Positions 35,431 through 43,369 of a DNA stretch of 64,000 nt are shown one piece after another. Position 1 is the stretch's first letter. Each line of letters begins with the position of its first letter. This DNA comes from Vibrio campbellii CAIM 519 = NBRC 15631 = ATCC 25920. GTDB lineage: Bacteria > Pseudomonadota > Gammaproteobacteria > Enterobacterales > Vibrionaceae. The stretch is taken from positions 806,001-870,000 of the forward strand of contig NZ_CP015863.1 in the NCBI RefSeq assembly GCF_002163755.1, read 5' to 3'. Both the position numbers and the translations under genes were made by a program. The notes under the pieces were generated by a model. It made no database searches and was not told where the DNA came from. It was given only the letters and a program-made list of their open reading frames with translations.

Positions 35431-35814
35431 ATGTACGTAGCTCTAAAACACATTCACTTAGTAACGATCGCATTGAGCGCGACGCTACTATCGATCCGAT
35501 TCGCGTTGTTGATGATGGACTCTCCAAAACGCAACAAACGCTTCTTGAAAGTTTTCCCACACATTGTTGATACGGCGCTATTGCTGTCAGGTATCGGCCT
35601 AATCATGGTGACTGGTTTCATTCCGTTTACGGATGCTGCGCCTTGGCTAACCAACAAGATTACATGTGTGCTTGCGTACATCGCTCTTGGTTTCTTCGCT
35701 TTGAAAATGGCGAAAAACAAGCTGCTGAGAATTTTTGCCTTCTTTGGCGCTCTAGGCTGGTTAGTCATGGCCGCTAATATTGCCGTATCTAAAAATCCAA
35801 ACCTATTTGGGTAA
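35431..35814 (+). CDS. sirB2: SirB2 family membrane protein
   Basis: Inner-membrane protein of 127 residues with four predicted membrane helices (about 6-24, 45-65, 72-92, 98-118) and the N-terminal His-containing HIHLVTIALSA typical of SirB2/YchQ. Molecular function is not known. It sits between prmC and sirB1, as in E. coli, with 5 bp to sirB1. Confidence 0.9.
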   Translation: MYVALKHIHLVTIALSATLLSIRFALLMMDSPKRNKRFLKVFPHIVDTALLLSGIGLIMVTGFIPFTDAAPWLTNKITCVLAYIALGFFALKMAKNKLLRIFAFFGALGWLVMAANIAVSKNPNLFG

Positions 35815-35819
35815 TCTCA

Positions 35820-36629
35820 ATGCTTGAGTTTTTTGACGAAGATTTTGACAACATGGCGTTGGTGGAAGGCGCGTTAGAACTGAACCATTCCATCAACCCA
35901 GACACTAATGTGCATTGGGCAAAACTTGAACTAGAACGTCTCTACGAAGAGGCCGAAGCGATTCTGGTTCATGAGACGGACGAAGAGCAGCGTTTTGACT
36001 CTTTCTTGCGCCTATTCTTTTACGAATGGGGCTTTAAAGGCGATGAACAAGAATACTTTATCTCTGACAACAGCTTTATCGACAAGGTGTTGGAGCGTAA
36101 AAAAGGCATTCCGGTAAGCCTTGGTGCCATCTTGCTTTACTTGGGCAACCGTCTTGGCTTCCCGATGAAAGGGGTGACATTCCCGACTCAGTTTTTGATC
36201 AAAGTGGATTGGATGCACAAAACACCAGACTACATTAACCCGTTTAACGGTGAGTATGTTGGTGAGAAAATCCTTCAAGCTTGGTTGATTGGTCAAGAAG
36301 GCCCATTGGCAACATTGAAGCCTGAACACTTTGAAGAAGCGGACAACCCGACAGTGATTGGTCGTTGGCTCGCGTTAATTAAAAGCGCGATGCTACGTGA
36401 AGAGCGTTACACACTGGCACTGCGATGCACCAATCTCGCACTGACTTTCGTACCGGATGACCCATACGAGATTCGTGACCGTGGTTTCATCTTCCAGCAG
36501 TTAGAGTGTCATCAGGTGGCGGTTTCAGATTTTCAGTACTTTATTGACCAATGCCCAGACGATCCGGCATCAGAACTACTAAAATCACAAGTTAACGCCA
36601 TGAGCGAAAAGCACGTTACGCTTCACTAA
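35820..36629 (+). CDS. sirB1: SirB1 family protein (transglutaminase-like and TPR)
   Basis: A 269-residue cytoplasmic protein. The N-terminal half has the SirB1 transglutaminase-like region with RKKGIPVSLGAILLYLGNRLGFP, and the C-terminal part has a TPR-like helical repeat (RCTNLALTFVPDDPYEIRDRGF). The catalytic Cys of true transglutaminases is not evident at the GIPVSLG position, so enzymatic activity is doubtful. Coupled to sirB2, upstream of kdsA. Confidence 0.9.
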   Translation: MLEFFDEDFDNMALVEGALELNHSINPDTNVHWAKLELERLYEEAEAILVHETDEEQRFDSFLRLFFYEWGFKGDEQEYFISDNSFIDKVLERKKGIPVSLGAILLYLGNRLGFPMKGVTFPTQFLIKVDWMHKTPDYINPFNGEYVGEKILQAWLIGQEGPLATLKPEHFEEADNPTVIGRWLALIKSAMLREERYTLALRCTNLALTFVPDDPYEIRDRGFIFQQLECHQVAVSDFQYFIDQCPDDPASELLKSQVNAMSEKHVTLH

Positions 36630-36682
36630 TTTTATCGGCATGCTGAAACCGGCGTGCCGAAGACAGACAAAAGAGAATCAAA

Positions 36683-37534
36683 ATGGAACAGAAAATCGTT
36701 AATATTGGCGACATTCAGGTTGCTAACGACAAGCCATTCACCCTATTTGCAGGTATGAACGTTCTTGAGTCTCGTGATCTTGCTATGCAGATCTGTGAGC
36801 ACTACGTAAAAGTGACGGACAAGCTTGGCATCCCTTACGTATTCAAGGCGTCGTTCGACAAAGCAAACCGCAGTTCTGTTCACTCATACCGTGGCCCTGG
36901 CCTGGAAGAAGGCATGAAAATCTTCCAAGAGCTGAAGGATACATTCGGTGTGAAGATCATCACTGACGTTCACACTGAAGCACAAGCTCAACCAGTCGCT
37001 GACGTCGTTGACGTTATCCAGCTTCCTGCATTCCTAGCTCGTCAAACTGACCTTGTAGAAGCGATGGCGAAAACAGGTGCGGTTATCAACGTGAAGAAAC
37101 CTCAGTTCATGAGCCCTGGCCAAGTAGGTAACATCGTTGAGAAGTTTGCAGAGTGTGGTAACGAAAACATCATCCTTTGTGAGCGCGGCTCGTGTATGGG
37201 TTACGACAACCTAGTTGTAGACATGCTTGGCTTTGGTGTGATGAAAAACGCATCGAAAGGCAGCCCAATCATCTTTGACGTAACGCACTCACTACAAATG
37301 CGTGACCCATCAGGCGCGGCATCTGGCGGTCGTCGTGAGCAGACTGTTGAGCTTGCAAAAGCTGGCTTAGCAACAGGTATTGCAGGTCTGTTTATTGAAG
37401 CGCACCCGAACCCAGATCAAGCACGTTGTGATGGCCCATCTGCACTGCCTCTAGACAAACTAGAACCGTTCCTAGCGCAAATGAAATCGCTAGACGATCT
37501 AATCAAGAGCTTTGCAGACATCGATATCGAATAA
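36683..37534 (+). CDS. kdsA: 3-deoxy-8-phosphooctulonate synthase
   Basis: Condenses arabinose 5-phosphate with phosphoenolpyruvate to form KDO 8-phosphate for the LPS core. The 283 residues contain the family motifs FKASFDKANRSS, DVHTEAQAQPVADVVDVIQLPAFL (split here for brevity) and FIEAHPNPDQARCDGPSA. Last in the hemA row; a terminator at 37559 follows. An AGAGAATC ribosome site precedes the ATG. Confidence 0.97.
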   Translation: MEQKIVNIGDIQVANDKPFTLFAGMNVLESRDLAMQICEHYVKVTDKLGIPYVFKASFDKANRSSVHSYRGPGLEEGMKIFQELKDTFGVKIITDVHTEAQAQPVADVVDVIQLPAFLARQTDLVEAMAKTGAVINVKKPQFMSPGQVGNIVEKFAECGNENIILCERGSCMGYDNLVVDMLGFGVMKNASKGSPIIFDVTHSLQMRDPSGAASGGRREQTVELAKAGLATGIAGLFIEAHPNPDQARCDGPSALPLDKLEPFLAQMKSLDDLIKSFADIDIE

Positions 37535-37558
37535 TCGGTTATTGTGAATGTCTGAATG

Positions 37559-37590
37559 AAATGGTCAGCCTATGTGCTGGCCATTTTTGT
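37559..37590 (+). terminator. kdsA terminator
   Basis: Arms 37559-37569 and 37575-37585 pair with one G-T wobble, then TTTTTG. About 25 bp after the kdsA stop. Confidence 0.8.
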
Positions 37591-37621
37591 ATAGACACAT
37601 CGACTCTGTCTCACTATCCTT

Positions 37622-37747
37622 TTTTCGCTTTTCGCTTTTCGCTTTTCGCTTTTCGCTTTTCGCTTTTCGCTTTTCGCTTTTCGCTTTTCGCTTTTCGCTT
37701 TTCGCTTTTCGCTTTTCGCTTTTCGCTTCTCGCTTCTCGCTTCTCGC
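37622..37747. repeat. Heptamer tandem array, 15 x TTTTCGC then 3 x TTCTCGC
   Basis: Eighteen uninterrupted 7-bp units over 126 bp. The first fifteen are identical, the last three share one T-to-C change. The array lies just after the kdsA terminator and has no ribosome site; the open frames on both strands are only a by-product of a stop-free 7-mer. Confidence 0.97.
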
Positions 37748-38013
37748 TTACCAATTGCATTGAAATGCCTGCACATGTCACAGCAAAACGATTGCCTGTG
37801 AATGGGTCTATAATCTGTTGAAACGTAGCGTCAGAGTTGCAGTTGTTAAAATAGTCATTAGTGATCCATGCATCATAATTATGAAATCAATATGTTAGCG
37901 TGCAATTCTTCCTTTAAACTACGTCAAGTTTTAGCGCTCTTAATTATATGGACGGATCCTTTAAAGGGTTAAGAGCGTCTGCAGTGGACCCCAGACGATA
38001 AAAAGGTAAAACA
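37748..38013 (+). promoter_or_regulatory. ushA upstream region with structured leader
   Basis: A -10-like TATAAT is at 37809-37814 without a convincing -35. Closer to the gene, CGCTCTTAA (37935-37943) pairs with TTAAGAGCG (37969-37977), with an inner CCTTTAAAGG, and CGTCTG pairs with CAGACG just before the start, so the untranslated leader is likely folded. Confidence 0.5.
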
Positions 38014-39675
38014 ATGAAGCAACGCCTGATTGTAAAAACCGCTTTGAGCGCGGCGATTCTGGCAACTCTTGCCGGATGTGCAACGCAACCAGCACATGAA
38101 TGGAATGAAGATACAACTTACAAACTGACCGTACTGCACACCAACGACCACCATGGTCGTTTTTGGCAAAACAAGTACGGTGAGTACGGCATGGCGGCAC
38201 GTAAGACGCTGATTGATGAACTGCGTGCAGAGATTCAAGCCGAAGGCGGTAGCGTGCTTCTACTATCAGGTGGTGATATCAACACAGGTGTGCCTGAGTC
38301 TGACCTGCAAGATGCGGAACCAGATTTCAAAGGCATGAGCAAAATTGGTTACGACGCGATGGCGTTGGGTAACCATGAGTTCGATAACCCACTTGACGTG
38401 CTATTCAAGCAGCAAGAGTGGGCAAACTTCCCAATGCTGTCTGCCAACATTTACGACAAAGAAACCGGCGAGCGTCTGTTCCAACCTTATGCCATGTTCA
38501 ACAAGCAGGGCATTAAGATTGCTGTGATTGGCCTCACGACAGAAGACACGGCAAAACTGGGTAATCCAGAGTACATCGGCGAGGTTGATTTCCGCGACCC
38601 GAAAGAAGAAGCGAAAAAGCTGATTGCTGAACTAAAGCAAACTGAAAAGCCAGACCTTATCTTTGCAGTGACACACATGGGTCACTACGAAAACGGCAAC
38701 CGTGGTGTGAATGCGCCTGGTGATGTGGCCTTGGCTCGCTACCTAAACGAGGGTGACTTGGACATGATTGTGGGTGGCCACTCACAAGAGCCTGTATGTA
38801 TGGAAGGCCCTAACGTCATTAAGAAGAACTTTAAGCCGGGTGACGAATGTAAGCCAGATGAGCAAAACGGCACTTACATTGTGCAAGCGTACGAGTGGGG
38901 TAAGTTCGTTGGTCGTGCTGATTACGAGTTCCGCAACGGCGAACTATCGATGGTGAGCTACGATCTTATTCCGGTTAACTTGAAAAAGAAAATCAAAGTG
39001 AACGGCGAGTCTCAACGTGTATTGGTTCAAGATGAAATTGCACAAGACTCGGCAATGCTGGATTTCCTTCGTCCTTACCAAGAAAAAGGTCAGGGCCAGT
39101 TGTCTGTGAAAATTGCTGAATCTAACGGCAAGCTGGAAGGTGACCGCAACGTTGTTCGTTTCCAACAAACCAACCTTGGTCGTTTGATTGCAACTGCCCA
39201 CATGGAGCGTGCTAAAGCGGACTTCGCTGTGATGAACTCGGGCGGTGTGCGTGATTCGATTGAAGCAGGCGATATCACCTACAAAGACGTGCTGACGGTT
39301 CAGCCATTTGGCAACATGGTGTCTTACATCGATATGTCGGGTAAAGAAGTTCTTGATTACTTAAACGTGGTGGCGACAAAACCCGTTGATTCAGGTGCTT
39401 ACGCTCAGTTTGCTGGTATCTCAATGACGGTAGAAAACGGCAAAGTATCCAATGTCTTTATTGGTGATAAACAGCTTCGCCTAGATGGTCAATACCGCTT
39501 TACCGTACCAAGCTACAACGCGTCAGGTGGTGATGGTTACCCGAAAGTGAATACTCATCCGGGTTACGTCAACACGGGCTTTACGGATGCAGAGGTACTG
39601 AAAGAGTTCTTGGAATCACACAGTCCAATTGATGTAAATGAGTACGCGCCTTCTGGTGACATCGTTTACAAGTAA
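38014..39675 (+). CDS. ushA: UDP-sugar hydrolase/5'-nucleotidase lipoprotein (NutA/UshA)
   Basis: Surface or periplasmic enzyme that dephosphorylates extracellular nucleotides for nucleoside uptake. A lipobox (ILATLAGC) puts the lipid Cys at 22, so it is membrane-anchored, as known for the chloride-dependent V. parahaemolyticus 5'-nucleotidase NutA, which it strongly resembles; E. coli UshA is soluble. Metallophosphatase motifs LTVLHTNDHHGRF, GGDINTG, GNHEFDNP and VGGHSQ are in order, followed by the C-terminal nucleotide-binding domain with NSGGVRDSIEAG. 553 residues. Confidence 0.95.
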   Translation: MKQRLIVKTALSAAILATLAGCATQPAHEWNEDTTYKLTVLHTNDHHGRFWQNKYGEYGMAARKTLIDELRAEIQAEGGSVLLLSGGDINTGVPESDLQDAEPDFKGMSKIGYDAMALGNHEFDNPLDVLFKQQEWANFPMLSANIYDKETGERLFQPYAMFNKQGIKIAVIGLTTEDTAKLGNPEYIGEVDFRDPKEEAKKLIAELKQTEKPDLIFAVTHMGHYENGNRGVNAPGDVALARYLNEGDLDMIVGGHSQEPVCMEGPNVIKKNFKPGDECKPDEQNGTYIVQAYEWGKFVGRADYEFRNGELSMVSYDLIPVNLKKKIKVNGESQRVLVQDEIAQDSAMLDFLRPYQEKGQGQLSVKIAESNGKLEGDRNVVRFQQTNLGRLIATAHMERAKADFAVMNSGGVRDSIEAGDITYKDVLTVQPFGNMVSYIDMSGKEVLDYLNVVATKPVDSGAYAQFAGISMTVENGKVSNVFIGDKQLRLDGQYRFTVPSYNASGGDGYPKVNTHPGYVNTGFTDAEVLKEFLESHSPIDVNEYAPSGDIVYK

Positions 39676-39716
39676 AAAGCGATTGACTCAAAGTCGCTGA
39701 TACCATTAACTTAAAG

Positions 39717-39750
39717 CGCTGCCCCTCACTAGGTGCAGCGTTTTTTGTTT
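39717..39750 (+). terminator. ushA terminator
   Basis: Ten-base arms (39717-39726 and 39731-39740) with one mismatch, then TTTTTT. It lies 42 bp after the stop. Confidence 0.82.
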
Positions 39751-39763
39751 TATAAGGAGAATC

Positions 39764-40240
39764 TTGATGACTCCGGCCATTAATCTTGCGAAAAAGAAAA
39801 AAGTTACACACACCATTCACCAATACGAGCACGATCCAAGAGCAGACAGCTATGGATTAGAAGCGGCTGAGGTATTGGGACAAGATCCAAAGACAGTATT
39901 TAAAACCTTGTTGTTCTGTTTGAACGGCGAACCAAAGAACCTTGCGGTTGCGATTATCCCGGTTGATCAAAAGCTGAACCTAAAACTGGCGGCGAAAGCA
40001 GCAAAGGGCAAAAAGGCCGATATGGCCGATCCCGAAATCGCGCAAAAGACCACAGGATATGTTGTTGGTGGGATTAGCCCACTGGGACAGAAGAAAGCGC
40101 TGCCGACTTTTTTGCACGAAAGCGCAACAGAGCAAGACACAATTTGTGTAAGTGCAGGTAAGCGTGGTTTAGAAATCGAGTTAGCACCGAAAGATTTATT
40201 GAGCTTAACTCGTGGTCAGTTTGCCCCTCTTTGTCTCTAA
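39764..40240 (+). CDS. ybaK: Cys-tRNA(Pro)/Cys-tRNA(Cys) deacylase
   Basis: Editing protein of 158 residues that hydrolyses Cys-tRNA(Pro) formed by prolyl-tRNA synthetase. Family features are the FKTLLFCLN stretch with its conserved Lys, AAKAAKGKKADMADP, and GYVVGGISPLGQKKALPTF near the C-terminal end. Ribosome site AAGGAGA lies seven bases before the ATG. It is flanked by terminators on both sides, so transcribed alone. Confidence 0.95.
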   Translation: MMTPAINLAKKKKVTHTIHQYEHDPRADSYGLEAAEVLGQDPKTVFKTLLFCLNGEPKNLAVAIIPVDQKLNLKLAAKAAKGKKADMADPEIAQKTTGYVVGGISPLGQKKALPTFLHESATEQDTICVSAGKRGLEIELAPKDLLSLTRGQFAPLCL

Positions 40241-40257
40241 TCTAAATACATGACAAA

Positions 40258-40290
40258 TAAAAAGGACGCCCATGAGCGTCCTTTTTTGAT
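40258..40290. terminator. Bidirectional terminator between ybaK and rluF
   Basis: Perfect nine-base arms (40261-40269 and 40276-40284) around CCATGA, with A and T runs, between convergent genes. Confidence 0.9.
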
Positions 40291-40309
40291 TTTGCTAGTC
40301 AGTGAAGCG

Positions 40310-41464
40310 TTACTTCTTCAGACTCAATGTACCACCAGTGCGTTTAGCTGGTTTGCTTGGCTTCGCAGCATTTGGGTTCATGTAATGCTGCTTCGGCTTA
40401 CTCGGTGATTGAGGTTTGTTTGCTGAGTGCGTATTGCTTGATGCATCTGGTTTACGATGCGATTTACCATGCTCGCCTTGCGGTCTGCTGCGTTCACCTT
40501 GTGGTTTCGCTTTGTAATGTTCTTTTGCTGGACGTCCGCCTTCATCATCACGCTGACGGCGCTGTTGGCCTTTTTTCGAGTTCGGGGCATGACGGAACTC
40601 ATCCGCGTTGTTACCACGGAACGTGCGTGTTTTTTGGTTGCGGCGCGCCGTTGAACCTTGGTTCTCTTCACGGCTATCGTACAGCTTCGCGTCGGTCGCT
40701 TTACGAATGTTGCGGCCTCTAGAATCTGTTTTCGATGCTTCTTCTGTGCCCACAGAGCCTTCGCACATTGCTAGGATCTCTGCCACTTCGTCGTCACTCA
40801 GGTAACGCCATTTACCGTTAGGAATGCCATCAAGTGAGATGTTCATAATACGTACGCGACGCAGCTTGAATACTTCATAGCCTAGCGCTTCACACATACG
40901 ACGGATCTGACGGTTCAAACCTTGAGTCAGTACGATACGGAAAGAGAATTTGGTTTCTTTCTCTACTTTACAAGGCAGAGTTACTGTGTCGAGGATCTTC
41001 ACGCCGCTCGACATCTGCTTGAGGAATTCACCGGTGATTGGCTTATCAACACGCACTACGTATTCTTTCTCGTGGTTGTTACCCGCACGCAGAATCTTGT
41101 TTACGATGTCGCCATCGTTAGTAAGGAAGATCAAACCATCGGAAGGTTTATCCAGACGACCGATAGGGAAGATGCGCTTTTTGTGGCCGATGAAATCAAC
41201 GATGTTGCCCGGAATATCACGCTCAGTAGTACAAGTGATACCGGTTGGTTTGTTCAACGCGATGTAAATTGGTTTTTCTTTCGCTGCAACAGGTTTGCCA
41301 TCCACGCACACATCATCGCCTGGCAGTACTTTTGTGCCCATCTCTGGTTGTTGACCATTAATAGTGACACGGCCTTGCTCAATAAGACGGTCTGCTTCAC
41401 GACGTGAGCAAAAGCCCGTTTCGCTGATGTATTTGTTTAAGCGTTTTGCGTTGTCTTGTGACAT
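40310..41464 (-). CDS. rluF: 23S rRNA pseudouridine(2604) synthase with long basic tail
   Basis: S4-domain pseudouridine synthase. The S4 domain is at about 8-65 (LNKYISETGFCSRREADRLI), the catalytic Asp is in FPIGRLDKPSDGLIFLTNDG near residue 100, and NKILRAGNNHEKEYVV with QGLNRQIRRMCE fit RluF rather than RluB or RluE. The 384 residues exceed E. coli RluF (290) because of a C-terminal tail from about 235 on, rich in Lys, Arg, Gly, Ser, Asn and Gln and probably disordered; it may add RNA binding. Monocistronic. Confidence 0.93.
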   Translation of the reverse strand: MSQDNAKRLNKYISETGFCSRREADRLIEQGRVTINGQQPEMGTKVLPGDDVCVDGKPVAAKEKPIYIALNKPTGITCTTERDIPGNIVDFIGHKKRIFPIGRLDKPSDGLIFLTNDGDIVNKILRAGNNHEKEYVVRVDKPITGEFLKQMSSGVKILDTVTLPCKVEKETKFSFRIVLTQGLNRQIRRMCEALGYEVFKLRRVRIMNISLDGIPNGKWRYLSDDEVAEILAMCEGSVGTEEASKTDSRGRNIRKATDAKLYDSREENQGSTARRNQKTRTFRGNNADEFRHAPNSKKGQQRRQRDDEGGRPAKEHYKAKPQGERSRPQGEHGKSHRKPDASSNTHSANKPQSPSKPKQHYMNPNAAKPSKPAKRTGGTLSLKK

Positions 41465-41567
41465 GTGAGCCTCCTAACGTTTCACAACGGCGGTTAATAG
41501 AAGTACCTGCTGCTAATTAAAGCAGCAAGGTGAGATAAGGTCGGGCATTCTAGCACCGAGATTCCGG

Positions 41568-42149
41568 TTAGCCTAAACGTTTTTGATGACGTTCACGCGT
41601 CTCCATTTTCTTTTCAGCACTCTTTCTTAATAGAACGTACACAGCACCGCTGCCACCGTGGAATCGTTGTGCACTGTGAACACATTGCACTTCTCGGATT
41701 TGTTGTAGCCAACTCGCGACAAAACTCTTCATTAGTGCTGGTGGATTTGAACGTTCACCACGACCATGCACGATGACGACCGTTCGGATGTCCATCTCGA
41801 TACATTGCTTGAGGAATTTAACGACTTCGTCGCGCGCTTCTTTTAGCGTCTTACGGTGCAGATCAAGTCGAGCTTGAATCGGGTACTTACCAAGGCGCAG
41901 CTTGCGGTATACGCCATCTTGTACACCATCGCGTTTGAACTCGATAAAGTCATCGGGTTTGAGCATTTCTGCATGGTCAATTGATAAGTATTCTGGATCA
42001 TCTTCCGTAAGCCAAATTGCAGCTTCGCGTTTCGCCAGTTGAGCATCCGTCACTTGGTGCACTTTTTTATGCTCGGCAGTGTCTTGGTCGATAGGCTTTA
42101 CATCGCCCATCATCTGTTGGAACAGATCAAAATCGTCGTCTTGAGACAT
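41568..42149 (-). CDS. smrB: Endonuclease SmrB, ribosome rescue factor
   Basis: Smr-domain protein that in E. coli cuts mRNA between collided ribosomes. The 193 residues have an N-terminal helical part (ribosome-binding in E. coli) and the Smr domain at about 95-180 with the DLHRKTLKEA motif and HGRGERSNPPALK-like loop (here PALMK), both needed for cleavage, and the final GGSGAVYVLLR. Stands alone between rluF and the DUF3149 gene. Confidence 0.94.
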   Translation of the reverse strand: MSQDDDFDLFQQMMGDVKPIDQDTAEHKKVHQVTDAQLAKREAAIWLTEDDPEYLSIDHAEMLKPDDFIEFKRDGVQDGVYRKLRLGKYPIQARLDLHRKTLKEARDEVVKFLKQCIEMDIRTVVIVHGRGERSNPPALMKSFVASWLQQIREVQCVHSAQRFHGGSGAVYVLLRKSAEKKMETRERHQKRLG

Positions 42150-42216
42150 AACGGCAATCTCATAAAGAACAGGGTAGGAATAGTAAGATTATATCAATGA
42201 GTGGTGTATTGGGATC

Positions 42217-42258
42217 AAATAAAAAGCCGGAGTGGGCAAGTAACCAACTCCGGTGCAA
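42217..42258 (-). terminator. Terminator of the DUF3149 gene
   Basis: CCGGAGT (42227-42233) pairs with ACTCCGG (42247-42253), extended by flanking pairs; the minus strand then runs CTTTTTATTT. It lies 30 bp past the stop at 42283. Confidence 0.75.
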
Positions 42259-42282
42259 AGCGTTTCTAGAGCTAAGCGAGAT

Positions 42283-42423
42283 CTAGTGAGGAGATTTGTC
42301 GTTCATAACCTTGTACACGAAGAAACCGCCGTAAAACAGCATTAGACTAATTGCTCCAAAGATTACAATCATTGACGATAGTCCCACCGCATTACCAAAT
42401 AGGAGATCAAGCCAAAAGTCCAT
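42283..42423 (-). CDS. Small membrane protein, DUF3149 type
   Basis: A 46-residue protein beginning MDFWLDLLFGNAVGLSSM, with one membrane helix (about 10-36) and a short Lys/Asn/Asp tail. A strong ribosome site GGAGG lies six bases before the ATG, and a terminator follows, so it is a real gene although very short. The LDLLFGNAVGL start resembles DUF3149 proteins of marine gammaproteobacteria; no function is known. A dyad CTGATCTGGATCAA at 42484-42497 upstream resembles an FNR site, which would suggest a role under low oxygen; this is inference. Confidence 0.82.
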   Translation of the reverse strand: MDFWLDLLFGNAVGLSSMIVIFGAISLMLFYGGFFVYKVMNDKSPH

Positions 42424-42483
42424 ATATTTCCTCCAAGATATTTCCGACATGGATAACGTTAATGGGTGGCGTTTTCTTGCACA

Positions 42484-42497
42484 CTGATCTGGATCAA
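42484..42497 (-). promoter_or_regulatory. FNR-like dyad upstream of the DUF3149 gene
   Basis: CTGATCTGGATCAA matches the FNR consensus TTGAT-N4-ATCAA at all but the first base and is centred about 67 bp before the ATG. No -10 was assigned, so the position relative to a start site is unknown. Confidence 0.4.
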
Positions 42498-42683
42498 TTA
42501 TGTTGCCGAGGTTAATAATCTGTATTTTATTGTGGGTTCTTAGTCACATTTCACGTGCTAGTGTTCAGTAAATCATCAAACGAATTAAGACATTACGTTT
42601 TTTTGTAAAAAGCGCTTGCGTCTCTCTAAAGAATCCGTAATATACGCATCCGTTGACGGGCATAAGTCCTCAGTTAAACATCT

Positions 42684-42760
<77 letters not shown>

Positions 42761-42765
42761 CTTTA

Positions 42766-42794
42766 GAAAGCCTGCTCAATGAGCAGGCTTTCGT
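42766..42794 (+). terminator. tRNA-Pro terminator
   Basis: AAAGCCTGCTC (42768-42778) pairs with GAGCAGGCTTT (42781-42791) across a very short loop, starting 8 bp after the CCA. The T run is short. Confidence 0.75.
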
Positions 42795-42837
42795 CGTTTC
42801 AGCGGTTGCAAATTTGTTTGATAGTAGCGAACCAAAT

Positions 42838-42917
42838 GGGGTTCGCCTGAAGTTAGAATATGGCTCTTCATCGACCGTATTAGAGAAAGCCGTAGCAGAA
42901 ATGCTACGGCTTTTTTG
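42838..42917 (+). pseudogene. Decayed partial copy of the tRNA-Pro 3' end with its terminator
   Basis: GGGGTTCG (42838-42845) and CTCTTCATCGACC (42864-42876) match the T arm and acceptor end of the intact tRNA-Pro, with an insertion between them; then TTAGAGAAAGCC parallels the TTAGAAAGCC after the intact gene. It ends in a perfect 12-bp terminator hairpin (arms 42886-42897 and 42902-42913) with a good T run. The resemblance is partial and the call is tentative. Confidence 0.45.
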
Positions 42918-43037
42918 CATTTGAGGCTTCCGAATCGAGAACGCTTCGCTTCGGGAACGGACTTCGTCCTTCGAGATGCGAGAGGAGGAACGCTTTGAAG
43001 CAAATCGGCTTTCGTCCATTTGTAAATGAAAACGGAA

Positions 43038-43146
43038 GAGATCCCCAACTCGCTCGTCCCTCGCTCTTGAGGATGACGAATAAAAAGCACTGAATTCAAA
43101 GGCGTCATTCCCGAAAGCGACGAAGGAGCGCAGTCGGGAATCTCTC
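43038..43146. repeat. Inverted pair of intergenic repeat sequences
   Basis: The stretch 43038-43078 (GAGATCC...GGATGACG) and the reverse complement of 43103-43146 (GAGAGATTCCC...GGGAATGACG) share the same layout of conserved ends with a divergent middle containing CTCG/CTTCG steps. They face each other across 24 bp and could fold together. Similar motifs are scattered between genes in many Vibrio genomes as I recall. The rest of 42918-43283 shows no gene. Confidence 0.6.
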
Positions 43147-43283
43147 AGTTAGGAACGCTACACTTCGAGAGTTGGGAGCGCTTCGCTTTAGGAATTGAGG
43201 GGTACTCGTTGAGATTAAAGAGACAAGGTATCTTGATTAAGAAGGGTATTGACGGAACTTGTTCCTAGAAAAACAAAATAAGT

Positions 43284-43367
43284 CGAATCCCGAATCCCGA
43301 ATCCCGAATCCCGAATCCCGAATCCCGAATCCCGAATCCCGAATCCCGAATCCCGAATCCCGAATCC
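43284..43367. repeat. Heptamer tandem array, 12 x CGAATCC
   Basis: Twelve perfect, uninterrupted copies over 84 bp. The array ends two bases before the stop codon (43370-43372, minus strand) of the next gene, so on that transcript it lies directly after the stop as (GGATTCG)12. It creates stop-free frames that are not genes. Confidence 0.97.
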
Positions 43368-43369
43368 TG

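Noticed and set aside
37809..37814. Full promoter for ushA at TATAAT
   Set aside because: The hexamer is perfect but no -35 at 16-18 bp could be found, so only the -10 is noted.
37561..37821. Frames encoding Phe-Arg-Phe-Ser-Leu or Lys-Arg-Lys-Ala repeats
   Set aside because: They come from a stop-free 7-mer array read in rotating frames; no ribosome site and low complexity.
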